DNA from: an uncultured Eubacteriales bacterium
Lineage (GTDB): Bacteria; Bacillota; Clostridia; UMGS1883; UMGS1540
NCBI GenBank assembly: GCA_900552775.1
Contig: USAP01000048.1
Span: 1 to 10,877 of the forward strand
Direction of reading: 5' to 3'
Length of the DNA: 10,877 bases
Part shown: positions 1 to 7,414 of the stretch, piece by piece
Layout of the letters: every line of letters begins with the position of its first letter
How positions within the stretch are numbered: position 1 is the first letter of the stretch
Translations under genes and position numbers: made by a program
The notes under the pieces: generated by a model
The model's input: the letters and a program-made list of their open reading frames with translations, nothing else
Databases searched by the model: none
Told to the model about the DNA's origin: nothing

Positions 1-607
1 TGTCGGTTACGGCAACGTTATATTTACCGTCTGCAGGATTATAAATCAATTTAACATGAATCCATTCTCCGACAGGATAGCTGTAATCGGTATCTTTAAG
101 CTTTCCGTCCGCGCCGAATAAAGTGTACTGCTCGATAGTTGTGTTGTTTGCTCCCCAAAGCGGAATATATGATGCATACCACAAAAGTGCGTCTGTATTT
201 GTATCAAACTTTACATCAAACTCGTTTACAAAACGCTGTCCTTCGGTGCAATCGGGTAGTCTTGACCCGGAGTACAAAAACAGGAAAAATCCGTTATTTT
301 CGCCGTAGGCGCTCTCTGTCCATGTTTTCCCGTTTGTGTACTTGATACACGGCGCGTCGCCGCCGGGAACATCTCCGTCGTCAACACCTTCAACCCAGCG
401 AAGCTCCGCACCGGAGTAATTTCCGGTTTTATACGGGGAGATTTTGCCGTTGAAGTTGTTGCCGGCAACGCTGTTATACTGCGCAGGGCTTATTCCCGTA
501 TAAGGAACCTTGTACGGCTCTGTGGGTTCAACGGAAAACGAATCAGCCGCAGCCGCGGTAAAAAGAAGCGCCGCCGAGAGAATTGCGGATACTAAATTTT
601 TTTTCAT
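1..607 (-). CDS. Secreted protein with lectin-like N-terminal region, 3' end cut by window edge
   Basis: An open frame runs from ATG at 607-605 to the left edge without a stop, giving 202 residues; the C-terminus lies outside. It begins MKKNLVSAILSAALLFTAAA, a clear signal peptide with cleavage likely near residue 20. The mature part is rich in aromatic residues, Asn and Gly. From about residue 120 it has alternating beta-type segments (FVNEFDVKF, then GEWIHVKLIYNP and GKYNVAV) resembling a concanavalin A/LamG-like sandwich. That is a style-based inference; no catalytic domain is visible. An in-frame ATG at 616-614 is possible, but the AAAGGA site 8 bases before 607 and the canonical MKKN start favour 607. 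It is separated by 13 bases from the lyase gene upstream and is probably co-transcribed with it. By context it is another exported polysaccharide-binding or polysaccharide-degrading protein. The reading frame is certain; the function is not. Confidence 0.8.
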   Translation of the reverse strand, partial: MKKNLVSAILSAALLFTAAAADSFSVEPTEPYKVPYTGISPAQYNSVAGNNFNGKISPYKTGNYSGAELRWVEGVDDGDVPGGDAPCIKYTNGKTWTESAYGENNGFFLFLYSGSRLPDCTEGQRFVNEFDVKFDTNTDALLWYASYIPLWGANNTTIEQYTLFGADGKLKDTDYSYPVGEWIHVKLIYNPADGKYNVAVTD

Positions 608-615
608 AGCTTTCA

Positions 616-621
616 TCCTTT
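616..621 (-). promoter_or_regulatory. Ribosome binding site for the gene starting at 607
   Basis: AAAGGA on the minus strand, 8 bases before the ATG at 607. Its first A is the last base of the TGA stop of the upstream lyase gene (623-621), so a ribosome finishing that gene ends on top of this site. This supports 607 over the in-frame ATG at 616, which would overlap the site itself. Confidence 0.7.
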
Positions 622-3600
622 CATTTTTTTGTTGCCGTTACAATGCCTGAACGGTAATTGAATGTATATCCCAAAAAGTCTTCAAGAGACGAATAATAAA
701 TATAATTGACATCGCCTATTTTAACCGGCGGATATGCAAGCTTTTTACCTATGTGATCAACAACATACGTTATTTTGTTCAATGTGAGAACGGCGGTTTT
801 TCCGTTTGCCGTAACAGTGATTTTATCGCCGTTTTGCGAAACCTCGGCGCCAAACTCACAAAGAAGCTCTGCCGGAATATAGGGCAAGCCGTTATAAAGC
901 TTTGTCGGTGTGTCAAGCTTTAAGAAGGAGCCTAAGTAATCACTTGTCTGCTTTCTTACAAAGAAGTCTCCGATTTTTGGCTTTACCGTCTCGTCATACT
1001 TTATAATTGTAGGCGCGTTTGCGGCGCCAGGTATAAATGTATACGTGCCTGCGTTTCCTTCAAGGTAAATACATTCGGAATCGCTGCCGGGCCTTACATA
1101 AACCGTGCCGTCAGGAGTTGACACCTGCCATGTTACGGGAGCAAGCCCCGCAACAAAAAGTGTGCCGCCGCCGCTTGAGACACCAAAGGGCTTTTCAATC
1201 GGATCATCTTTTTTTGAAAAATACAGTGTATTATTTTTTATCCTTACACCAACAAAATCGGTTGTTTCAAGCTTCTCCGATTCAAGATCGGTCAGGTTTC
1301 CGGCGTTTGTAACATACATCACATTTAAAAACTCATCATATTTTCTGCTTTCCTTCGGGGATATCTCTATTCTGTATTTACCGCCTTCAACGGTGTTTGG
1401 CGTAGGCTTCATCATCAATCCGCCTATTTCAAACATCTGGTTGTTATCGCCGCCGACAACGTTGATATCAATATTTTGCGGCAGCAGAGTTTTATTTACA
1501 AGTCTGCCCGAAAAACCGTTTTTGGTTCTTTCTATAACGGTTCTGTTATCCCTGGTGCCGGGCGCCTCCTGGCAGTGCAAAAGCCATGTTTTCTTAAACG
1601 AGGCATTGCTTGACTCAATTTTGTCGTAAACTATGAAGGCTGCCGGGTATTTACTGTCATTTAAGTCTATAAACGCCATGCTTCTTACATATTTTGAAAC
1701 CTTTGAAGTGTATGCCTTTTCAAGATTTCCCGATATATAAGATATTTTCGGGGTTTTTACGTTAGGACCTATATAATGCTTTACATTTTCGGCAACGGTA
1801 AGCTCGTTATTATTTGATTTGCCGGAGGAATCCACCTGAAACTCCGTAAACTTTCCTACCGAGGCGCCCTTATCGTAAGGCAATCGCTGACCGCCGTCGT
1901 TTGGCACCGTTACATTGCTCCAGCCTGGTTTAAACGTTTCGGCAGGGTCGTATACAAGCATTGTGTTTGCCGACACGGCTCTGTGACTGTATCCCTCGTT
2001 ATGCTGGACGGAGGAATTATACGTTCCCGTGTTCATTGCAAGCAAGCCTTTATAGTAAATCTGAAAATCACCCGTGTATTTATGCATATGGTCGGCTATA
2101 AAGACCTCATGCATATCCATAAACGCCATCGCAGCGCCGGAATTAAAGCCCTCCTGCCAGCTCGTTCTCGCGGATATGCCCGAAAGCGGGTACGAGGAAT
2201 ATTTCGAAAGGGGCAGATCGTCCCACGTTTTTGCCGTAACGGAATAATCGTAAAACAGCAGATGGAAAAACTGCCAGTCCTCCCCCATGGTTCTTGTTGA
2301 GATTCGCCTGTTATACTCTGCCATAAGATATGGGTCTTTATAAAGCGAAGCCGCAAGAAGTATCGCAAGAGGATAATTTGAGTAATATCTCTCGTGATTT
2401 GTCGACAAAAGCGAATACATATCACCGTTTGCTATCATATTTCCGTAAGGCATTCTCGAATATATAAGCCACCTCATAGTCTTTGAACCGATATTTCCGT
2501 AAATCGACGGGTAACCCATTCTCTGCATTGTCATGTCAGCCCAAAGCTCGGAATAAGCGCGGCACTCGGCATAGTCATGACCCTGGTCAAATCTCCCTGC
2601 GGAGCGAAGCCACATTCTTGCCGGTATCATTTCCTCATACATTCTCCCCGCTGCCATATTGTAAAGCAGCGGATATTCATCATACAAGGCAATTCCTGCC
2701 GCGAGACAATCCCTGAAAATTTCCTGCTCGCCGCCGTGAGAAGCAACGCTTGACATATTTTTCGGAGGCCAGCCTATTTCCTTTGAGGCGATAAGCGATA
2801 TCATTTTCTTCTTGAAAAAGGCTTTATCATCATCGGTAAGCCGGTCATAGCACCAGTCATAGACGATTGACGCACCTACAAGAATATCTCCTCTTTCTCT
2901 TGTTATATCGCCTTGATCATCGGGCGTTCGTACGGTTTCGAGAAATTCTCTCATATACAAAATCGTCTGCTCTGCGTGCGCAGGGTCGGTTTCGTCACCC
3001 AAAACGTATTTAAGCGCCCTGCACATTATTTTAACAAGAGTCATTGAATTATAGTTATTTGACAGTGTTGTGTCAAGGCTTGTATTGAGAGTATGGTCTG
3101 CGTATCCGTAAAATTTATTGAGCATCCATGCATAGCCGTGACTTTTTGCGTTTGTCTTAAATTCCTCAATGTTATCGGGATTTAAATACAGCCTCGGATG
3201 CCCCGATATTGGCTTTACGGGCGGAAGAGCCCAGAGCTTGCTCCATTCAGCCTCCTGCTCCTCCTCGGTCTGGTAAACGGGCTCGTCATCCCTGCCCGTC
3301 GGCTTGAAATTAAGCTGGTTTGTTATAATAATCTTATCTATGACGGTAGGGGTTCTGGTTCGGAAGGCTACATAGTTTTCACCCTCATGAAGCTCTATGG
3401 ACGAATATCCCCAATAATAATTTCCGTCAACATAATGCGTTATCCAGCTGGCGGTGAGCTTTCCGCAGTTTAAATCCTGCCAGAAATTGCCGCCATCGGA
3501 ATTTTTTGCGCCGGCTCTCACCCACATTCTGTAGGTGCCCTCCTCACAACCCGAAGGTAAAAGAAACGTTGCCCTCAAATCGTCGGAGGTTGTCTGCTCG

Positions 3601-4094
3601 GAATACCAAATGGTTGTCGGAAGATATGCGCCGTAATTACCCGAAAGCTTTTCATCTTGATAGAGCTTTGCGTGCGTGTTGGGAATAATCATGTCCTCGG
3701 CTTCAATTACTATTGAACCTCTCTTTACAGAGTCGGCAAATTTAATTCCAATCTTTTTTACTAACGGAGACAGCGTATCGCGCTCAAATGCATAAGCCCT
3801 CATGTCAAACGAGGATACAAATTCGTCCGTAAGATAAATTATTGTTTTGTCCGTTCCCGACTTGACTTGCTTTTCCGAAATCCTGACCTTTAGCAGCTGC
3901 CCTTTTTCATCTCTTGCGGCAATCGCAAAAAGTGTTTTTTTCTGTTTCGGAAAATTCGTCGATATTGTAATTTTCGGCGAGGAAACCATTAAATGCGCGG
4001 TTGCCTCGGCAGAATAATTTTCATCGGCGAAGATTCCCGCCTGCGGCAGCAAAAGTACTGCCGCAAGCAAAATACAGGAAATCTTTTTAAACAT
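621..4094 (-). CDS. Secreted heparinase II/III-like polysaccharide lyase, multidomain (paralogue A)
   Basis: Predicted exported polysaccharide lyase of 1157 residues. The start at 4094 gives MFKKISCILLAAVLLLPQAG, a signal peptide cleaved near residue 23; an upstream ATG at 4139 would put 15 charged residues before it and lies inside the previous gene. Domains: extra beta domain about 40-120; carbohydrate-binding-like sandwich about 128-270 beginning with an EAED motif at 131; heparinase-type alpha-toroid from about 295 (SGHPRLYL, His299); heparinase II/III-type beta-sandwich from about 640 onward; stalk domain (copper amine oxidase N-like) about 1062-1157. Candidate catalytic residues by motif and spacing to heparinase II are His453, Glu456, Tyr508 (in QGHDY) and His669 (in DHMH). 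Family enzymes cleave uronic-acid polysaccharides by beta-elimination; the substrate here is unknown. It is a tandem paralogue of the gene at 7398-4096, with a 1-base gap, so the two are probably translationally coupled. The fold call is strong; lyase activity is inferred. Confidence 0.82.
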   Translation of the reverse strand: MFKKISCILLAAVLLLPQAGIFADENYSAEATAHLMVSSPKITISTNFPKQKKTLFAIAARDEKGQLLKVRISEKQVKSGTDKTIIYLTDEFVSSFDMRAYAFERDTLSPLVKKIGIKFADSVKRGSIVIEAEDMIIPNTHAKLYQDEKLSGNYGAYLPTTIWYSEQTTSDDLRATFLLPSGCEEGTYRMWVRAGAKNSDGGNFWQDLNCGKLTASWITHYVDGNYYWGYSSIELHEGENYVAFRTRTPTVIDKIIITNQLNFKPTGRDDEPVYQTEEEQEAEWSKLWALPPVKPISGHPRLYLNPDNIEEFKTNAKSHGYAWMLNKFYGYADHTLNTSLDTTLSNNYNSMTLVKIMCRALKYVLGDETDPAHAEQTILYMREFLETVRTPDDQGDITRERGDILVGASIVYDWCYDRLTDDDKAFFKKKMISLIASKEIGWPPKNMSSVASHGGEQEIFRDCLAAGIALYDEYPLLYNMAAGRMYEEMIPARMWLRSAGRFDQGHDYAECRAYSELWADMTMQRMGYPSIYGNIGSKTMRWLIYSRMPYGNMIANGDMYSLLSTNHERYYSNYPLAILLAASLYKDPYLMAEYNRRISTRTMGEDWQFFHLLFYDYSVTAKTWDDLPLSKYSSYPLSGISARTSWQEGFNSGAAMAFMDMHEVFIADHMHKYTGDFQIYYKGLLAMNTGTYNSSVQHNEGYSHRAVSANTMLVYDPAETFKPGWSNVTVPNDGGQRLPYDKGASVGKFTEFQVDSSGKSNNNELTVAENVKHYIGPNVKTPKISYISGNLEKAYTSKVSKYVRSMAFIDLNDSKYPAAFIVYDKIESSNASFKKTWLLHCQEAPGTRDNRTVIERTKNGFSGRLVNKTLLPQNIDINVVGGDNNQMFEIGGLMMKPTPNTVEGGKYRIEISPKESRKYDEFLNVMYVTNAGNLTDLESEKLETTDFVGVRIKNNTLYFSKKDDPIEKPFGVSSGGGTLFVAGLAPVTWQVSTPDGTVYVRPGSDSECIYLEGNAGTYTFIPGAANAPTIIKYDETVKPKIGDFFVRKQTSDYLGSFLKLDTPTKLYNGLPYIPAELLCEFGAEVSQNGDKITVTANGKTAVLTLNKITYVVDHIGKKLAYPPVKIGDVNYIYYSSLEDFLGYTFNYRSGIVTATKK

Positions 4095-4095
4095 A

Positions 4096-7000
4096 TTATT
4101 GTTCCTTTTTAATCGTATACAGTATTTTTGACAAATCACCCTTATACGTAAACTTGTATCCGAGTAAATCCGAAAGCTCAGTCGGGTCTACATAAACGGT
4201 GCCGCCGAGCGCCTTCGGAACACTCTTGAAGGTATACGAGTTGTCATCAATCTTGTATTGTGCATTGTCGGCTGTGATATATGCCGTTCCCGTCTCGGTT
4301 GAAACGGTTAAATTATTGCCGCTGACGGTTACCGACGCGCCGTATTCCTTCAGCGCCTCTGCCGGCAGATATGCTTTTCCGTCAATAATCTTTGTCGGTT
4401 TTTCAAGGAAGAGATAGTTTCCGTTGTTGGTGTTCGGCTTTTCGGGATTTGACATCCAAACCAGGAAATCGCCTATTGCACGCTTGCTCATCTTTTCATA
4501 AGTAATTTCGTCAGCCTTTGTTCCCTCAGCCGCCTTAGCAATTGTGTATCTTCCCGGAGCGCCTTTAAACATAAGCGCACAGCCGTCCTCGGTTACTTCT
4601 ATATTTTGTGTTCTTCCGTTGCCCGTCACGCTCCACACGCCGGGTGCAACTCCGTTTACCAAAACGCTCATTGTGTCATATCCGTTATTTCTTACATTGA
4701 GCGCAAAGCTGTTTTGTACGTTTTCAAAGTTCTTTTCAAAAAGCACGGTTTTATTCATTACCGTCACTCCGACAAATGAGCCCTGCGACTCTTTCAACAT
4801 CGGAAGCTCTTTTGTGTTTCCTGCGTCGGTCACGTACATTGCGTTTAAGAACGTATCTGATTTCTGTGCAAGTTTGGGAGAAAGCTCTATTCTGTATTTG
4901 CCGGCTTCGATTGCCCCCTGGGTAACACCGTAATTATAGCCGTTAATCGTAAACATCGCCGTGCCTTCATCGCCAACAACGTCTATTTTACTGTTGCCTG
5001 CCGAAGGAAGAAGCGTTTTATTTACAAGTCTTCCGCCGAAGCCGTTTTGCTTACGCTCTATAACGGTTGTTGTTCCGTGAACCTCGGGTTTCTCTTCGCT
5101 GTGCAAAAGCCAAACCTTTTTAAAGTCAGCCTGTTTTGACTCCATTTTGTCATAAACCACAAATGCTGCGGGATACTCGCTGTTATCGAGATCCATAAAC
5201 ACGGTACCTCTCTTATATTCCGTAACCTTATCCGTATATGCGGACGTGAGATCACCTGAAATATATGAAAATTCGGGTGTTTCGGTATTGGGACCGATAT
5301 AGTGCTTTACATTCTTTGCAACTTCAAGTTCCTTGTTTTGAGAAATATTGTTTTCGTCAATTTGCAGCTCATCAAGAGACATAACTGCGCTTCCGCCGTC
5401 ATAAGGCAGCCTCTGTCCGCCGTCATTCTGTACGGGGTGCGAATCCTTACCCCAAGATGCTTTAAACGTTTCATCGGGGTCATAGCAAAGCATTGTATTA
5501 CCTGCAATTGCCCTGTGGCTGTAACCTTCATTATGCTGATTTGAAGCATTGTAAGTACCGGTTCTCATTGCAAGCAGACCTTTGTAATAAAGCTGGAAAT
5601 CGCCTGTATATACAAACTGATGGTCACCTACGTAAACTTCATGCATATCTACCATTGCCATTGCGGCGTCGGAGTTAAAGCCCTCCTGCCAGCTTGTTCT
5701 TGCTATAAGACCGGAAAGAGGATAAGTTGTGTATTTTGCAAGATTCCAGTTATCCCACGTCGCGGTTTTAACCTCGGGGTCAGTAAAGAGCAGAATGAAG
5801 AACTGTGAATATTCGTCAATATTTGCAATTGACTGAGATCTCTTAAACTCAAGCTTTAAATTGGGGTCTTTATACATATTCCCGGCAAGACACATGGTCA
5901 AAATGTAATCGCAATAATACAATTTAAACTCTGATCTTGTGAGAGAATACATATCGCCGTTCGGTATCATAGCGCCGTAAGGCATTCTCGCGTCAATTCT
6001 GTATTTTAAGGCTTTATGCAGGGTGCCGTCATATATTGACGGATAACCCATTCTCTGCATTGTCATATCAGCCCACAGCTCGGAGTAGCTTCGACAGAGA
6101 GAATAGTCGTGACCTTGGTCGAATCTGCCTGTGTTTCTGAGCCATTTACGCGCAGGAATAAATTTTTCAAACATTCTGCCCGCCGCCAGATCGTAAAGAA
6201 GCGGATATTCATCATAAATCGCAATTCCGGCGCCCAAAAGGTCTCTGAATATTTCCTGCTCACCGGCATGTGTGCTTATATCGGACATATGCGTCGGCGG
6301 CCAGCCGATTTCTTTTGAAAGAACCACCGTTATCATTTTGTCAACGAAATAGTCCTTATCCTCCTGCGTCAGTTCAGAATAGAGCCAGTCGTATACAATT
6401 GCCGCGGTGTAAAGAATATTACCTCTTGAACGCGTTATATCGCCCGTATCATCGGGTGTGCGAACCGTTTCAAGATAATCCTTCATGTAATTTATCGTCT
6501 GTCTTGCATGAGCGGGATTTGTTTCATCGCCCATAAGCCATACCAGACACCGGCTCATAATTTTTGTCAGAAGAAATGGGTTATGGTTATTGGCTTTTGT
6601 GGTATCAAGCTTACAGTTGAGCTCTTCATATGCATATTTATAAAACTTGTTTTTCATCCACAAAAGCTCATCGCTTTGCATATTTTGGCGCAGAGTGGGA
6701 AGAAAATCCTTTGTGACAAGAAGTCTCGGGTGACCGGAAATCGGCTTAAGATCGGGCTCTTTCCAATATGTGCGCCACAAAGCCTCTTTTTCTTCCTCTG
6801 TCATATAAACGGGTACATCATCCTTGCCTTCGGGCGTAAAGCCGAAGTCGTTTGTTACAATGATCTTATCTATCATACCCGATGTTCTTGAGCGGAACGC
6901 CAAGGTGTTTTTACCTTCGTGCAGCGTTATGTTTGCCGATGTCCAGCGGTATTCACCGTCACGAAGCGCTGAATAATAGTTTGCCGCCCAAACGCCCGTA

Positions 7001-7398
7001 TTCGGATTAAGCCATACCGAGCCCGAATCTGTATGCGTGGTTCTTGCTCTGTACCAAAGGCGATAGTTTCCGGCGTCTTCGGCTTTTTCAATGTACAAAT
7101 CCGTCCACAAATCGTCTTTTGTGGTTTGTTCTATGTACCACTGTGTTGTAGGCATCGATACCACGGCGCCGCCTGAGCCTTTTTCATCCGCCATGTATCT
7201 GCCCACGTTGCCGTAATTCATATCCTCGGCTTCTTTTACGAAAATTCCGTTTTTGACAATAAGAGATTCATCAATCGGGAGATCAAGCCCCGGGAGATTT
7301 TTCTTCTCGCTGTACGTAAGCTCAAGAGCGCCGGCCGACGAAGTAAAAAGCGTACACGCAAGTATAAAAGAAACTAAAATTTTAAAATATTTTTTCAT
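4096..7398 (-). CDS. Secreted heparinase II/III-like polysaccharide lyase, multidomain (paralogue B)
   Basis: Exported 1100-residue protein, paralogous to the gene downstream. The N-terminus MKKYFKILVSFILACTLFTS ends in an AGA cleavage site near residue 24; Cys15 after ILA could instead be a weak lipobox. Domains: short linker; carbohydrate-binding-like sandwich from EAED at 56 to about 195; heparinase-type alpha-toroid from about 220 (SGHPRLLV); beta-sandwich from about 565; stalk domain about 998-1100. It lacks the extra N-terminal beta domain of paralogue A. Residues matching the heparinase II catalytic set are His377, Glu380, Tyr432 and His593. The spacing from first to last His is 216 residues, identical to paralogue A. 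Over the 56-residue block 377-432, 44 positions are identical to A by hand alignment. Oddity: the HxH motif is HQF (Phe595), and the positions expected to complete the zinc site are Arg612 and Gly633. It could be an active lyase of a divergent type or a binding pseudoenzyme; the catalytic residues argue for activity. Confidence 0.82.
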   Translation of the reverse strand: MKKYFKILVSFILACTLFTSSAGALELTYSEKKNLPGLDLPIDESLIVKNGIFVKEAEDMNYGNVGRYMADEKGSGGAVVSMPTTQWYIEQTTKDDLWTDLYIEKAEDAGNYRLWYRARTTHTDSGSVWLNPNTGVWAANYYSALRDGEYRWTSANITLHEGKNTLAFRSRTSGMIDKIIVTNDFGFTPEGKDDVPVYMTEEEKEALWRTYWKEPDLKPISGHPRLLVTKDFLPTLRQNMQSDELLWMKNKFYKYAYEELNCKLDTTKANNHNPFLLTKIMSRCLVWLMGDETNPAHARQTINYMKDYLETVRTPDDTGDITRSRGNILYTAAIVYDWLYSELTQEDKDYFVDKMITVVLSKEIGWPPTHMSDISTHAGEQEIFRDLLGAGIAIYDEYPLLYDLAAGRMFEKFIPARKWLRNTGRFDQGHDYSLCRSYSELWADMTMQRMGYPSIYDGTLHKALKYRIDARMPYGAMIPNGDMYSLTRSEFKLYYCDYILTMCLAGNMYKDPNLKLEFKRSQSIANIDEYSQFFILLFTDPEVKTATWDNWNLAKYTTYPLSGLIARTSWQEGFNSDAAMAMVDMHEVYVGDHQFVYTGDFQLYYKGLLAMRTGTYNASNQHNEGYSHRAIAGNTMLCYDPDETFKASWGKDSHPVQNDGGQRLPYDGGSAVMSLDELQIDENNISQNKELEVAKNVKHYIGPNTETPEFSYISGDLTSAYTDKVTEYKRGTVFMDLDNSEYPAAFVVYDKMESKQADFKKVWLLHSEEKPEVHGTTTVIERKQNGFGGRLVNKTLLPSAGNSKIDVVGDEGTAMFTINGYNYGVTQGAIEAGKYRIELSPKLAQKSDTFLNAMYVTDAGNTKELPMLKESQGSFVGVTVMNKTVLFEKNFENVQNSFALNVRNNGYDTMSVLVNGVAPGVWSVTGNGRTQNIEVTEDGCALMFKGAPGRYTIAKAAEGTKADEITYEKMSKRAIGDFLVWMSNPEKPNTNNGNYLFLEKPTKIIDGKAYLPAEALKEYGASVTVSGNNLTVSTETGTAYITADNAQYKIDDNSYTFKSVPKALGGTVYVDPTELSDLLGYKFTYKGDLSKILYTIKKEQ
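4103..4110 (-). promoter_or_regulatory. Ribosome binding site inside the preceding gene; fixes the start at 4094
   Basis: AAAAAGGA on the minus strand, 8 bases before ATG 4094. It lies within the last codons (Lys-Lys-Glu) of the upstream paralogue, whose TAA stop at 4098-4096 is one base from the ATG. No comparable site precedes the alternative ATG at 4139. The arrangement suggests coupled translation of the two lyase-like genes. Confidence 0.75.
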
Positions 7399-7405
7399 TT
7401 ATATT

Positions 7406-7414
7406 CTCCTCCTT
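7406..7414 (-). promoter_or_regulatory. Strong ribosome binding site for the gene at 7398
   Basis: AAGGAGGAG on the minus strand, with GGAGG ending 9 bases before ATG 7398. It is the best Shine-Dalgarno match in the window and starts within the TAA stop (7415-7413) of the SLH gene upstream. It suggests high translation of the first lyase paralogue. Confidence 0.8.

Noticed and set aside
226..468. 80-codon minus-strand open frame
   Set aside because: It overlaps the signal-peptide-bearing frame 607-1 in another phase; that frame has the better start, ribosome binding site and protein character.
614..616. In-frame ATG upstream of 607 as alternative start
   Set aside because: It overlaps the AAAGGA site that is well spaced for 607 and has no good site of its own.
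608..620. Promoter or terminator between the lyase gene and the left-edge gene
   Set aside because: Only 13 bases with no hairpin plus T-run; too short, and occupied by the ribosome binding site. The other junctions are equally tight.
1105..1629. 174-codon plus-strand open frame
   Set aside because: It lies entirely antisense to the lyase-like gene A, has no ribosome binding site, and its translation shows no coherent domain; it is a shadow frame.
4544..4933. 129-codon plus-strand open frame
   Set aside because: Antisense to lyase-like gene B in a region with strong protein-level similarity to A; composition follows the opposite strand. Shadow frame.
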